Assembly: GCA_905221605.1 (NCBI GenBank)
Contig: CAJNDS010002519.1
Coordinates: 66,501 to 130,500 of the forward strand
Length of the DNA stretch: 64,000 nucleotides
From: Symbiodinium natans
Taxonomy: Eukaryota > Sar > Dinophyceae > Suessiales > Symbiodiniaceae
Reading direction: 5' to 3'
The position numbers were made by a program, and so were the translations under genes. The notes under the pieces were generated by a model that searched no databases, was not told where the DNA came from, and saw only the letters and a program-made list of their open reading frames with translations. Every line of letters starts with the position of its first letter. Within the stretch, counting starts at the first letter, position 1. Positions 44,653-54,803 of this stretch are shown here, in pieces.

Positions 44653-46570
44653 AAGCCGGGCTTGGCATCAACGGCGAAGCGACTCGGGGGGGTGCGCGCG
44701 CGTTGCGGGCAATCTGCATTCAAGGATGCTTCTTCCAGGGTGCGGTAGAAAGTGCTAGTTACTAGTGTATGCTTACGGGCGACTGACCTCTTCTTCGTGC
44801 TTGTTGTGGAGTACTGGTTCAAGCAGGGTTTGCACATGTTTACAGGCCCAGCTGCAAGGAATGCTTGTGCTTTCTGATCTGGCTTAGAGACCTCGTCGTT
44901 TTTTCCATGCGAATGCCAACCATGCTGGCACCATGCCGTTGCGTATGCTGGTCTTCAGGGTAGAGCTGGGCTTCTGGCTAGAGGCATCCTGTGGCGCGCG
45001 TCTGGTGACACTTTTCACAGCCTAGGGCTCTTTCCGTTGGCCAGGAACAGTATTTCAGGCCGCGGCACCCAAAGAGAAAAGAGAGGTAGTTATACTAGGC
45101 ATTCCGACTCCTTTCCAGCGATGAAGTCGATCCTTCCGCACACCAGATCCAACATTCAGAGACTTTGACCATTGAACGCTTCTGAAGGAATTAGTCTTCG
45201 GAGGGGTTTCTTCATGAGAATACTTGACCATCAGATGTTGCCACTGAGAATTACCACCTGTGGGTACGTTGCGAGACATCTTGTTTGGTTCATGTCTGCT
45301 GGCATCGCAGCAGGGGTGACGCTGTGAGGTGCCTGTATTTCTGTTCAGTGCAGTGGTTGCACTGGTTCTTGTAGGGTCGGGGCCTGCCAAAGGACGAGAA
45401 AGAACGGAACGGCTTGCCCAGCTCAGATTCTTAAGAGCAATGGATAAAGACTCCAAGCAATGCAAACTGGCAGCTCCCGTCGGTCTTTGTAGATCGAACT
45501 GCTAAAGACGTTGTTGAGGAGAAAAGCTCATCCATGACAGCAAGCATGGTTGGGGCCTCCTTATAGCGGCTTTGCAAGTGAGTACGGTATCAGTAACACA
45601 GGTCCACGTTGATCCGTACCTGCACCGCCGCCGTCTTTCCCGGCGTGTTTAGGCAAGACTCTTGCCCGAAGAGCCTGGGGATGCGGTGATCGTGTCAAAA
45701 CAGCAGAAGCCACGGCCACAGCAAGCCTGCAGTTCAAGGGCTAAAAGGGCTAAAGGGCTGAAGGGTATAGGCTCCATAAAGCATCCCAAGAACTCCCACA
45801 CGCTGCGAGCTTGAAGGTCGAGTCTGCATGATAGTGTAGTGGCACCGTGCTCGTTTCGGGGGATTTCATGGTTGGTCAAGGGTCACTGAAGGAAGGCGCG
45901 CTCAGCTGCCCGACATGGCAGCAAACAAATTCCGATTCCTTTGACAAATGCAGAAGTCAGTACTCAGTACCACTGAAATCCTCCAGGCTTGGGTGTAGCC
46001 TGGGCTCGGGAATGCCCAAAAGATGTTTAACACACACAGCCTTTGGGTTTCGTTCAGGGTGTGGGCTGCGGCTTAGAAGGCTTAGCTGACGTTGGGTTCT
46101 CGCAAGACCTCGTAGTGATCTCACCTTGTGGAGGCTGGAGCGTCCCACTGCCGAGAAGCGGCAGGTCGCGGGCAGAGGCTTCCGGACGGTGTGTCAACCG
46201 CATTCAACTGCGTGCCATTTCTGAAGTTCTCCTTGGCGGTTTTGAACCAGAGTCGATCGAATCAATTTGGGGGTGCCCCCATGACCGCTTCAGGAGCTTG
46301 GATTCCTCCCTTGACCTGAGCCCGCCTGAAACCTCCCCCCTCCGTTGCAGAATTGCTCTTCTGCTGCCCGAAAAGACGGCGCTGCGTGCCACCCCAAGAA
46401 GACCCCAGCCGCAGGCAAGTGCAGGCAAGATGGTGCTGTCAGACATCACGAACACGGATGGTTTCCTGCTTGGCAGGCGCTTCTGCACTTCTGCTAAAAT
46501 TCTGTGGCTTGAGCAGTCGGAAGTTAAGGGGAAGTTCGGTGTTTCGCCGTTGCTTGTACTTAAAGCCCGC
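44653..46570. other. Spacer after RPA1
   Basis: No convincing exon was seen. A minus-strand open frame at 45055-45465 (136 codons) is not recognised. A + strand frame from 46043 to 46603 is open for 186 codons, but its composition (RATPRRPQPQASAG) is not convincing except possibly near 46,350-46,420. Confidence 0.3.
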
Positions 46571-46593
46571 CGTCAGCTGTTGAGAGGAAGCCC

Positions 46594-47130
46594 GGCGATG
46601 TGAAATCTGGCAAGGATCTGCCCGTGCCAGCCTCAAACACGCTCTGGGAAGTGTAGTGCCATAGCAGGTTTCGGTTGGACGTCTTCCACCCTCCCTCCCA
46701 GGCATGAGCAAAGGCGGTATCATGCCGCATCCCATGGCTGGCCTTAGTCTACTGCAGAATCAGCGACTGGCGAGGTCAGCTTGGCGGAGAACCTGCATTC
46801 AAGAGCTTTGGAGCAGGAGTGGCCTTGCTGCACCTGCGGTTCTTTTCCTGGCTAAGGGCCAGAAGGGAGTGAGCACGAGTGAGTCTATTCATTTTCGGTC
46901 CGTCCCAATTCGGTCTTACCCGAACCTTGCTGAGGAACATGCTCCTGCGGCAGGAAGTGGAACAGCTCCGAGCGCAGAACGCGGTGGGGATGAGACGGCA
47001 CGAAGTCTGAGAGAGAGGGGTGTTCTGGGAGGTTTCATGGCTTCTTGTATTGCAGGCGCTGGCTTCCAGCACTGAGCCGCGCACACCTCGCCCGGCACTT
47101 GCAAAAGGAGCGATTGTTGATCTCAATAAT
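46594..47130 (+). CDS. Small coiled-coil coding region, unrecognised
   Basis: Exon-like segments begin at about 46594 (KPGDVKSGKDLPVPASNTLW) and 46703-46774 (MSKGGIMPHPMAGLSLLQNQ, then RLAR), with 46935-46980 (NMLLRQEVEQLRAQN) and 47056 onward (ALASSTEPRTPRPALAKGAI). The joins at 46775-46934 (GT-AG) and 46981-47055 (GC-AG) keep the frame, giving a leucine-zipper-like helix followed by a proline/threonine segment. The join between the first two segments does not keep the frame by any obvious site. Start and stop are not determined and no family is recognised. Confidence 0.4.
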
Positions 47131-47614
47131 GGGCCCTTCTTAGTTCTGTATCCAAGGCTACTCCAAACGAAGCGGGTTAAGCTAAGCTTGCTTTTTTAGA
47201 AGCCACGATTAGGCGAGCTTTTCGAGGCAGTCCTCCCAAACTCTTTCGGAAAGCGCTGTGTAGCCCATATGTATGGCAATATGGTGAGCTTCTGATGTGT
47301 TTCCCATCTCCCCTAAACTGCTTTATCACTCCCATCATCCCCATCTGCTTCGCAAGAGACCAACACCGCACTCACAATCCGACTGTGCCATCATGTGCCA
47401 CCAGTTTTCTGGCTGAAAGCCAGGAACTCCAAAGCTCATGCGAGTTTCTCCCTGATTCATAGAGCGAGAGAGAGAGGCAGGTCTCAGACATTCTCAGATC
47501 ATAAGGTTTCAGAACGGGAGACAACATTTAAGAACATTGCGCTGTACCATTTCTGAAGCACTACGGTGAGCATCGGCGGGTAGGAGGGGCAGAAGTGGGA
47601 CTCAGAGGACTTAC

Positions 47615-48016
47615 GCTTGCAGCTCTAGCATGTCGCTTGAATCTGAGGTCGAACGCCCACCACGCCAGGAACACCACGGGCCGCCAGAAGCCCGCGAACG
47701 CCGCAGACACCCAAGGCCCAGCGACAGCCTGTACCAGCAGATCTCATGTGCTTGGGAAGGTGCTCCCGGAACCGTGACTGCAGCAAACTTTTAAGACAGA
47801 GAGCGAAGCTATTAGGAAACTTCCACGCCACATCACAAACCACATCCGAGCGCTTTGGCTTTCTGCCAGGCTGCAGCACGAACGCCGGCACGCTCTGCAC
47901 CGAGTACGCCGCGAACTCCGCGAACACCATCGCGATCCCGTCAGGCATGACGGCAGAGATCGGCAGAGGGCTTCCAACCCCGAGGGCAAAACAATGTGGA
48001 GCAACAAAAGTTGCAT
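47615..48016 (-). CDS. Minus-strand membrane-protein fragment, two exons
   Basis: Reading the minus strand, an exon ending at 47829 encodes VMPDGIAMVFAEFAAYSVQ and FVLQPGRKPKRSDVVCDV. A 100-base intron (47828-47729) begins GCGTGG and ends ACAG. The next exon, 47728-47615, encodes AVAGPWVSAAFAGFWRPVVF followed by LAWWAFDLRFKRHARAAS and stops at a GTAAGT donor. The frame is kept, the acceptor is AG|G as in the + strand genes, and the hydrophobic runs suggest membrane segments. The upstream start, probably near 48.0 kb, and the downstream exons are not found. I do not recognise the family. A plain open frame on this strand extends to 48395. Confidence 0.42.
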
Positions 48017-49075
48017 CTCTCCATGTGCAGGAGGCGCAGCCAGAAGTGGTCACCCAGCGGGCCCCGCGGCGACACTTGGCCTGAAGAAGGGTGTGTGTGT
48101 GTGATGGCGTGATGGTGAGCGGGAGAGCATGGGAGAACATTGGCTTGCTTTTTGAATTCGTCTGTGAAGCCTTTGAATTGCCAGTCTCTTCCCTGGAGCT
48201 CGAGCCCCCCACAAGTTTTGCCTGGCATGGGCTCATGTTGGTTCTAGGCCGGGGTTTGTGAACATGAGTTGGACGCAGACTGAGGGGAACGGTTGACTGT
48301 AAAATCGCGGGGGCTGGGTCGGCCTGAATCGGCTGGCGCATGCGAAGATTGTGCGCCATCGTGAAGCAGAAGTGAAATTCCGAAGAAACGAACAAGGCGT
48401 AGTGGCAGAAAAGCAGAGCCGGGGCCAGAAGTTCATCTCAAGCCTCGGCCAAGCGCGCCGCCTTTACAGCCGGGCCGGCCTAAGTCGGTGAAGCTTACAC
48501 TTTTAGGGGTCAACCCTCATATACGAGCATTTCAAGAAGCCAGGGTTTTTTAGTGCAGGGCCAACAGGCTGGCTCCCGCGACATCGGGCTGCGGGCTCCT
48601 CCCAAGCGGTTCGGGCAGGTCCCATGGGGAGGGGGGGGGGGGGGGCGTGGAGGTGGCCAGAAGTTTTTGGGGGGAAGGAGACCAGAGGCACGAAGGCCTG
48701 CATCTTGAACTTAGGACCCGTCGAGCAGAGAGCGCAGCCTGCGTCGGGCCTTCGGTTTGGGAGGGACAGACAATGGTGGCACAGTGTCTTGCTTTCGGGT
48801 TTCTCTGTTGCCATTTGTTGCGATGACACTTACACTGGGACATACTTGGCCAAGAGTTGGGTAGAAGCTTGCGATGCACGAGCTGTTGTTTGGGGCCCCC
48901 GCCGCACTGCAATTGCAGCATATGCAGCATATTATCTAGTCAATGTTGAGGATCTCACCAAGGTGCTGCTTACTCGCTACCTTGAAGAAATCGCTCGCCC
49001 AATTTGGCTCCGGCAGGTTTTTGTTTTGGGATTGCACAGTCTCCGGCCACAGGCTTAGTCGGACCAGGCTGCACC
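48017..49075. other. Spacer, no gene seen
   Basis: Contains a long G-run at 48631-48647 and no exon-like segment that I can support. The last bases before 49076 hold an AG acceptor-like site (GACCAG at 49062-49067) eight bases before the ATG of the next gene. Confidence 0.35.
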
Positions 49076-50469
49076 ATGGGGGTGACGATTGCGCTGTTTG
49101 CTGCGCTTGCTCAAGCCGTGGCCGAGGACGTCGTGGCTTGTCTAGGCCATGAGACATCCTACGGAGAAGACTCGAAGGGCGCTCTGAAAAGGGGAATGCC
49201 CAAAATCAACTGCCCAAAATCAAGCTACCTCCAAAACCGCTCCAAGAAGCAGGCCCTCGCGGTGTTGCAGCCTTCGGATTTTCAAGCAAACAAACGTGGA
49301 ACGATGTAGCGATGTAGCAGAGGAGACCCCGGACGTCTTTGCAGTGTCCCTGCGTGGTGCGCCCACGGCCAGACAGTAGCTTGGTGAGAAGGGAGCTTTG
49401 CGTGCTGTCATATGCCTGAAGCCCTGATCAAGGAGCCAATTGACTGAACAAATTGTGACCCCGCACGAGGTCCCCCATGCATTCTCTCATTTTCTCTCTC
49501 AGGCTTCAGACGAACCCGGTCAGAGACTCGGTGGAGGTGGTGGCACCGCGCTGCCGGCCTGGGTACGTGGATGTTACAGGAGGACAGGCGTTCTACTGGT
49601 CTTGCGCTTTCCATTGCGAGGGCGGGCCTTACTACGCTGCGGCCTCATGCATGTGCGCGTGCCTTACCCCCGAGCAGATGGAACTTGCTGCCAGCCAGGG
49701 TGGGGTTGGCTTCGGACCTGCCGGGGTGAAACAATCCAGTGGAATCTTGGTCACTGCACGCACCACCATAGGACCACCTCCAGCAGGCGACCCCGTGGTG
49801 GAGCTTCCCATCGGCCCAGTGGGTGAAGGTGGGGCTGAGATGCTGCCGCCGGCTGTTGACGGCTATATCGCAGCTCCGCAGGATGTGCCTGCCTTCCAAG
49901 CTTCTGGGGAACCCGCAGACGAGGAGGGCTTGAGTTTGGTGGTGGTTGCCTTCATTGGAGGTGCCCTCCTTATCATCGCCGCTGCGACGACTCTCGTCTG
50001 TGCGCTCTGGTCCAGCCTTACCGATGGCAGGCGCCGGCGCGTCAAGATGGTTGCAGTGCCCCCCAGATTCAGCCCCCATGTGCCAGTAGAAAAGTGCCCA
50101 CAGCCACCGCCTGAATTTCGCCCGGCACCAGCCGCTCCAACGAAGTCGGCTGTAAGCTTGCAGGAGCCTCCAATCCGTGTTTCTTGGACTTCCAGCAATG
50201 CTTCTGGGGGCTCGAAGAGACAGGCTCCGCTGGCCCAGCCGCAGCTTTTGCAGCTTCCTGATGGCGACAGGATGCTTAAAGGCAGTCCGAGCTTGAGCAA
50301 GACCAGCACCGGCAGCGGTGGTGCAAGTAGCATCAGCAACGTGTCCAGTGTGTCCACGTGTGCTATGAAAAAGGAACGGCAACGTGAGCCCCCACAGATC
50401 AGCAAAGGGAGATTCGGAGGCCACAAATGCTCCCGAGTCTACCCCGGAGCCGAGCAAGTGTTCATGTGA
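49076..50469 (+). CDS. Single-pass membrane protein with signal peptide, unrecognised
   Basis: The first exon starts with ATG at 49076 and encodes a signal-peptide-like MGVTIALFAALAQAVA followed by EDVVACLG. A last exon beginning with an AG|G acceptor at 49503 runs to TGA at 50467-50469. The ectodomain starts with a cysteine-containing region (RCRPGYVDVTGGQAFYWSC, AFHCEGGPYYAAASCMCAC). A transmembrane helix (LSLVVVAFIGGALLIIAAAT, about 49930-50010) is followed by the stop-transfer RRRRVK and a cytoplasmic tail rich in Pro, Ser and Gln. The donor of the first exon is not fixed: an exon end at CATGA before GACATCC would keep the frame. The topology would be type I. The Cys/Gly-rich ectodomain loosely resembles WSC-type domains, but I would not assign it. 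Confidence 0.55.
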
Positions 50470-52125
50470 TCTGACTTTGCCTGCAGCAAGGCTGTTCTGC
50501 TAATTATCGTAGTACATTCCTGTGTCCCATGTATAGTGGCTTTGCCTCCGCATGGCTGATGCCAGGGAAGGTGAGAGAATGGAAAATGAATTTTGCAGCT
50601 AGATATTCGCATCGTTGCAAGTGTCTTGGCCATGTTGCGGAGATTTGGCCTGAAACGCCCTGAGACAACTATTTACAGTTTTGTGAGTTTTGTGTGGCCC
50701 GAAGCCCCGAAGCGATTTGCAGCTCTTCACCTGCTGATGTAGCGCCGCTTCCCGGCTCGGCTGAGGAATTCGCATCCTAACTGATTTTGCAGCATAGCCA
50801 GGCATCGCTGTCGATACCGTGAGACTGCAGGCAGCGCTGACGGTGCGGCCTGCAGTAGGATGAAGATCAACCCTAAGTTGTAACTAGATCCCAAGCAGCC
50901 GAACCTGCAACGCGGTAAAAACACGAGCCTGGTTAGCAAGATTCTTTCGCCTCGCAGACGATCGGATGTGTTGCCTTATGCCGGCTGATGAGGAAAGATT
51001 TGCCTCAAAGTTTGGGCTGACCTATTGCAAAAAGGAATAAATCAGATCCCCAGCAAGACATACGAAGGCAAGGCAGTGTCTGCCTCTGCTCAAAGGAAGA
51101 ACTCCTTTCTGCTACAGGTCCTCGGCAGATATCGTCCAGCTGTCTGATGCCAAGATGGTCCAGGTTACGTTTACGTCACGTTGGCCGGACCAAGAGCTGC
51201 ATGCCATATCTTCTTTTCCTCTGCACAGTGCGTGTGCATCATTTTCAAGAGCCCTGGTGCGTTTGGTCGGGCTCCTCGTCAACCGGATTTGCTCATATCT
51301 ACTCCAGGCTCAAGGGGGTAGTGGCGTTGGCGAGCCTTGTTTTGAATCCACCGTTTAGCATGGAGTGCACAAGAAAGGAGGGAGCGATGTTGCTCCAGTT
51401 GAGGCCTTTCGCAGCCTTTCAGACGGTCGTTTTTTTGATCGAGCGTGTCTCCGAATTGACTTGAAAGAGGAAGCTAGGTGTCCGCAAGGCTCGTGAGAAG
51501 ACCTGGCTGTTGAGCAACTACCGATACCCCCTATGCCATCTGCGCACTTGTGGGAAAGGCTCGCGCTGCAACGGATGGAATGCATGGAAAAACAGAACGC
51601 CTCGTCTGCTTGTGAGGGTCCCGCATGCAACGACACATGTGCGCCTGCCACATGTGCATCAAGTTGTTACTGTGGTAGAGTGATCCCCAAGCCCCAAGTC
51701 CTTTGGTTCCCGAGGCCTGCAGCCGCAAACAGTAGTGCCACCACCAAGGCTCCGGTCTTCTCCGGTCTTCTCCGGTCTTCTCCTCTTGATTTGATTGGCA
51801 GGTTAGGCTTCGAAGGCTTCGGTCTCAAGACGCATGATAAAAAGGCTTAGCAGGCAGTGCAGTGTCTGCACCAGGAATGGATAAACACTTTGAGGAGTCC
51901 CCAAGTTATGAAACTGCCACTTGCTCGTGGAGGCAGCTTGCGGCACGGAACTCAGCTGTTTGAGGAACCAGGTGGCAGAGTACGGTAGACGGTGGAGTTT
52001 CCATGAGTTTCCCAGCTGTGCCGAAATATCCTGGAAGCAGCCGTCTTTCGCGGAGCCTATACCTATATTGTCTACCCACATTATGCTGCAAGAGCGACGA
52101 GTTGCTTGCGCCCACAACAGCACCT
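50470..52125. other. Spacer, no gene seen
   Basis: No exon-like segment with family resemblance. A triplicated TCTTCTCCGG motif lies at 51757-51783. Confidence 0.4.
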
Positions 52126-54678
52126 CGGAGGCTCTAGCCTACATGGGTAGGTTCAGGATTCAGGGCATGCGCTCGCCCCTAGCTGTTGGCGAAGGGCCAT
52201 GTTGCCTTATGGGCAGCAACAGCGCGATCTGCAACGTGATCCATCTGTTGCTGACACACATGAAGAAAGAACAAACAGACTGAGTTTGGGAGAGTACCTC
52301 ACGATGGCTTCGTAACGCTGGCCCCATGCAGCCATCCACGGGACCGCCATGCAAACGCTGCAAAGACACCTGGCTGCTTCAGCAGTTGAATAGAGCCAGG
52401 CTTCGCAGTTGGGCCACACCTCGCACGTGCCTGTGCTGTAAACCTCCTGTAGCCTCAGCTTGCAACAGTCTCGTGTGCATGTGACTGTACCGTCGAACTT
52501 GAGATTTCGTTAGAAGCACCTGGATCGCAACCAAGGCCTGAAGCTCCGAAGGCGAAGATCCCGAACCAGGAGCCGAAGCTGTCAGAGAATGAGATCGTCA
52601 TCCCCTGCTCTGAGCCATGGCTGAAGGTTTTCGCGGTGTGGGTAGGTCCTTCCGGGGCTCAGGTTGGTGTGGATGGTAGTGTGAGGGTTTGGAGAGTGCA
52701 GAACCTGACCTAAAGCTTCTGTGCAGGACATCTCGTGCATGTGCGGGAGTCTGCCAACCGAGCTGGTCGAGGATGGCTAGGTTTTGTGGCTTGGCTGGGA
52801 CGGTTGCGTGATGCGCCATGATGTCTATTGATGGTTCAGCTTCAGATTCAGCTCAGGCAGCTAGCTTCTGGGCCGATGTTGCTGCCGGAGAGCGGAATCC
52901 TTCGCTCCAGGACCCTGAAATCCACGGATCTCTCCAGACAGCTGTGTGATCGGGAAAGATTGGCCACATGCCACCCTGCGTTGCCGAGTCTGCGGCAGTT
53001 TGCCCTTCTTTGCTCACTTCATTCAGTCAAGTCAAACTTCCAACGAAACCGCAGGTGCGTGGTGGGTGCCTTTGGCTGAAAATGCCCCTGCTTGAAGTTC
53101 AATGACGGCCGAAATTTGCGTCGTTTGTAGGGGATGTGCATCTGACCATGATGGCTTAGTTAGAGTCAAGGCCTAAAAGCCTCTCAAAATTGCCTTGTTC
53201 TCTGAATTGGGTGGTCTGGGTGCGAACGTCAAGGCTTTCGGGTTGGCTTCGAGCATGTTTCAATGTTCAACATTCTACCATATTCCGAATCGCCGCGAAT
53301 ACTGTTCCCAGAATTCCTCCAAGCGTGCTTGCACCATGGTGTTGCGACGCTCGGGAGTGTTCAGGATATGAAGATAGTGACATCCCTGACGGCATGCTCG
53401 CGGCTTGAGTACGTTTCTGCTCGAAGACGTGCTTCCGGCGCGAGCCCAGCTGCGCCTGTCGGCAGTGCTCCCGCTCAAGACTTTTATGCGGTTCTGCTTG
53501 AAGTCTCGGGAATTCACTTCTGATTATCTGCATTGCTCACGTGTACTCCCAGCAATGTTTGAACGTTGCGACGCACGCCAACGCACTATGCTCTTCAAGT
53601 TTTCGTGGCGGGCTGGGACTTGGAGAGGGACACCAGCAAAGATCATGCGTTATTGCTGGGCCACATCACTCGCTGGAGTCTGTGCAGCAGCATGTTGATT
53701 GGAACCAATTTTCTGATGTGACATACCTTTGCGTAACTTGCAGGGCATGAAGACATATGAAACCACTTCATTCACGAAATGACGGTGAGTTAAATCCTGA
53801 ATCCAAACCTGAACTTAACACCATCTTGGAATGAAACGACGTGCCGGCTTGAGGATCCGGCCCAGGTTCAAGGACTCATAGAGGTATGTCCGGAAATCGG
53901 AACAAGGTTAGGCTTCTGTGTGCCAGGACCTCCAGCACTTAGACTTGGTTTCTGAACCCGTCGTGGTCCTGCGCATGCGGCAGCTTGGTCTGTCCGTCAG
54001 GCATGAAGTTCCATGCACAACATGCCAAGAAGCCCAATCCACACAAGTGGTGCACGCAATGAATTCTAAGATTGCTCGGTTCGCCCCTTGGTTCTGCGAC
54101 TGCCTGGCATGGAACACAGCTGCGCTGCCGGATGTTTGGTTGACGCCTGGGCTTGGGTGTCCTGCAGCACAGGCTTAAAGCCGTGCGGGGATGTGTATTT
54201 TGTGGTAGGGCTTGAGACCCAGAACATCCCAGGACCCAAGCTGAGAGTCAGGGGGGCGCCTCAGCCCAGACAGCCGAGGTGCTGGGCAGGCGAGCGGCGC
54301 AGGCTTTTGAGCAGGCTTGCGCGCATTTTCGGGATACGGTCCGTTTTGATGGGAGACTTTCCGCGCTTTGGCTCCAATCGGATTGCCTGAGAGTTCTGCA
54401 GTGTTGACGTGCTGTGACCGCGACATTCCACGACGTATCTCGACAGCCTGATGATCCAACCTGGAGCTTAGAACCTATGAGATGTGACGACAAACCACAC
54501 GCCTCCAAGCTAAAAAGTTTCCATGTACACAAACCTCCATCCAGCAAGGCGCCTCAGCCGTCTGGTCGAGCTCCGGGCGATTGTGGAGCGAAGAAGACAA
54601 GGCGGCCCGGTGAGAGATGCACTACGAAAAGTGCCACTGCAGAATCAGCGTAATGTCGCTGTTGGTGTCGGTGAAACA
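52126..54678. repeat. Diverged duplicate spacer, copy 1 (partner at 59606-63600)
   Basis: Blocks match the second spacer in the same order and orientation: 52132-52450 with 59608-59950, 52820-52930 with 60480-60590, 53270-53330 with 60950-61020, 53480-53620 with 61210-61320, 53920-54180 with 62080-62345, and 54230-54400 with 62440-62590. Identity is high within blocks but insertions separate them. No gene can be read; short open frames differ between the copies. Confidence 0.75.
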
Positions 54679-54705
54679 GCTCTCTTCTAGATTGTGCACG
54701 GGAAG

Positions 54706-54727
54706 TTCGTTAGCCCATGTGGCTCAA
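54706..54727 (+). other. Possible degenerate spliced-leader relic, copy 1
   Basis: The stretch reads CGTTAGCCCATGTGGCTCAA. The conserved dinoflagellate spliced leader contains CCGTAGCCATTTTGGCTCAA. Alignment needs one inserted T, one inserted C and a few substitutions. It lies about 80 bases before an intronless ATG, as expected for a retroposed trans-spliced mRNA. Chance similarity is not excluded. Confidence 0.4.
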
Positions 54728-54744
54728 ACTCAGCAGTTAAACCT

Positions 54745-54777
54745 GAGAGGAACCGCCTAGGCGGTGTTTTTCCTCTC
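54745..54777. promoter_or_regulatory. Palindromic hairpin in the channel-gene leader, copy 1
   Basis: A perfect 14-base palindrome ACCGCCTAGGCGGT (54752-54765) is flanked by the inverted arms GAGAGGAA and TTCCTCTC. It lies 27 bases before the ATG and is repeated exactly before the second gene copy. It could act as an RNA hairpin in the 5' UTR or as a dimeric protein-binding site. Confidence 0.55.
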
Positions 54778-54803
54778 CGAGCTTAAAAAGCAATTCCGTA
54801 GCA

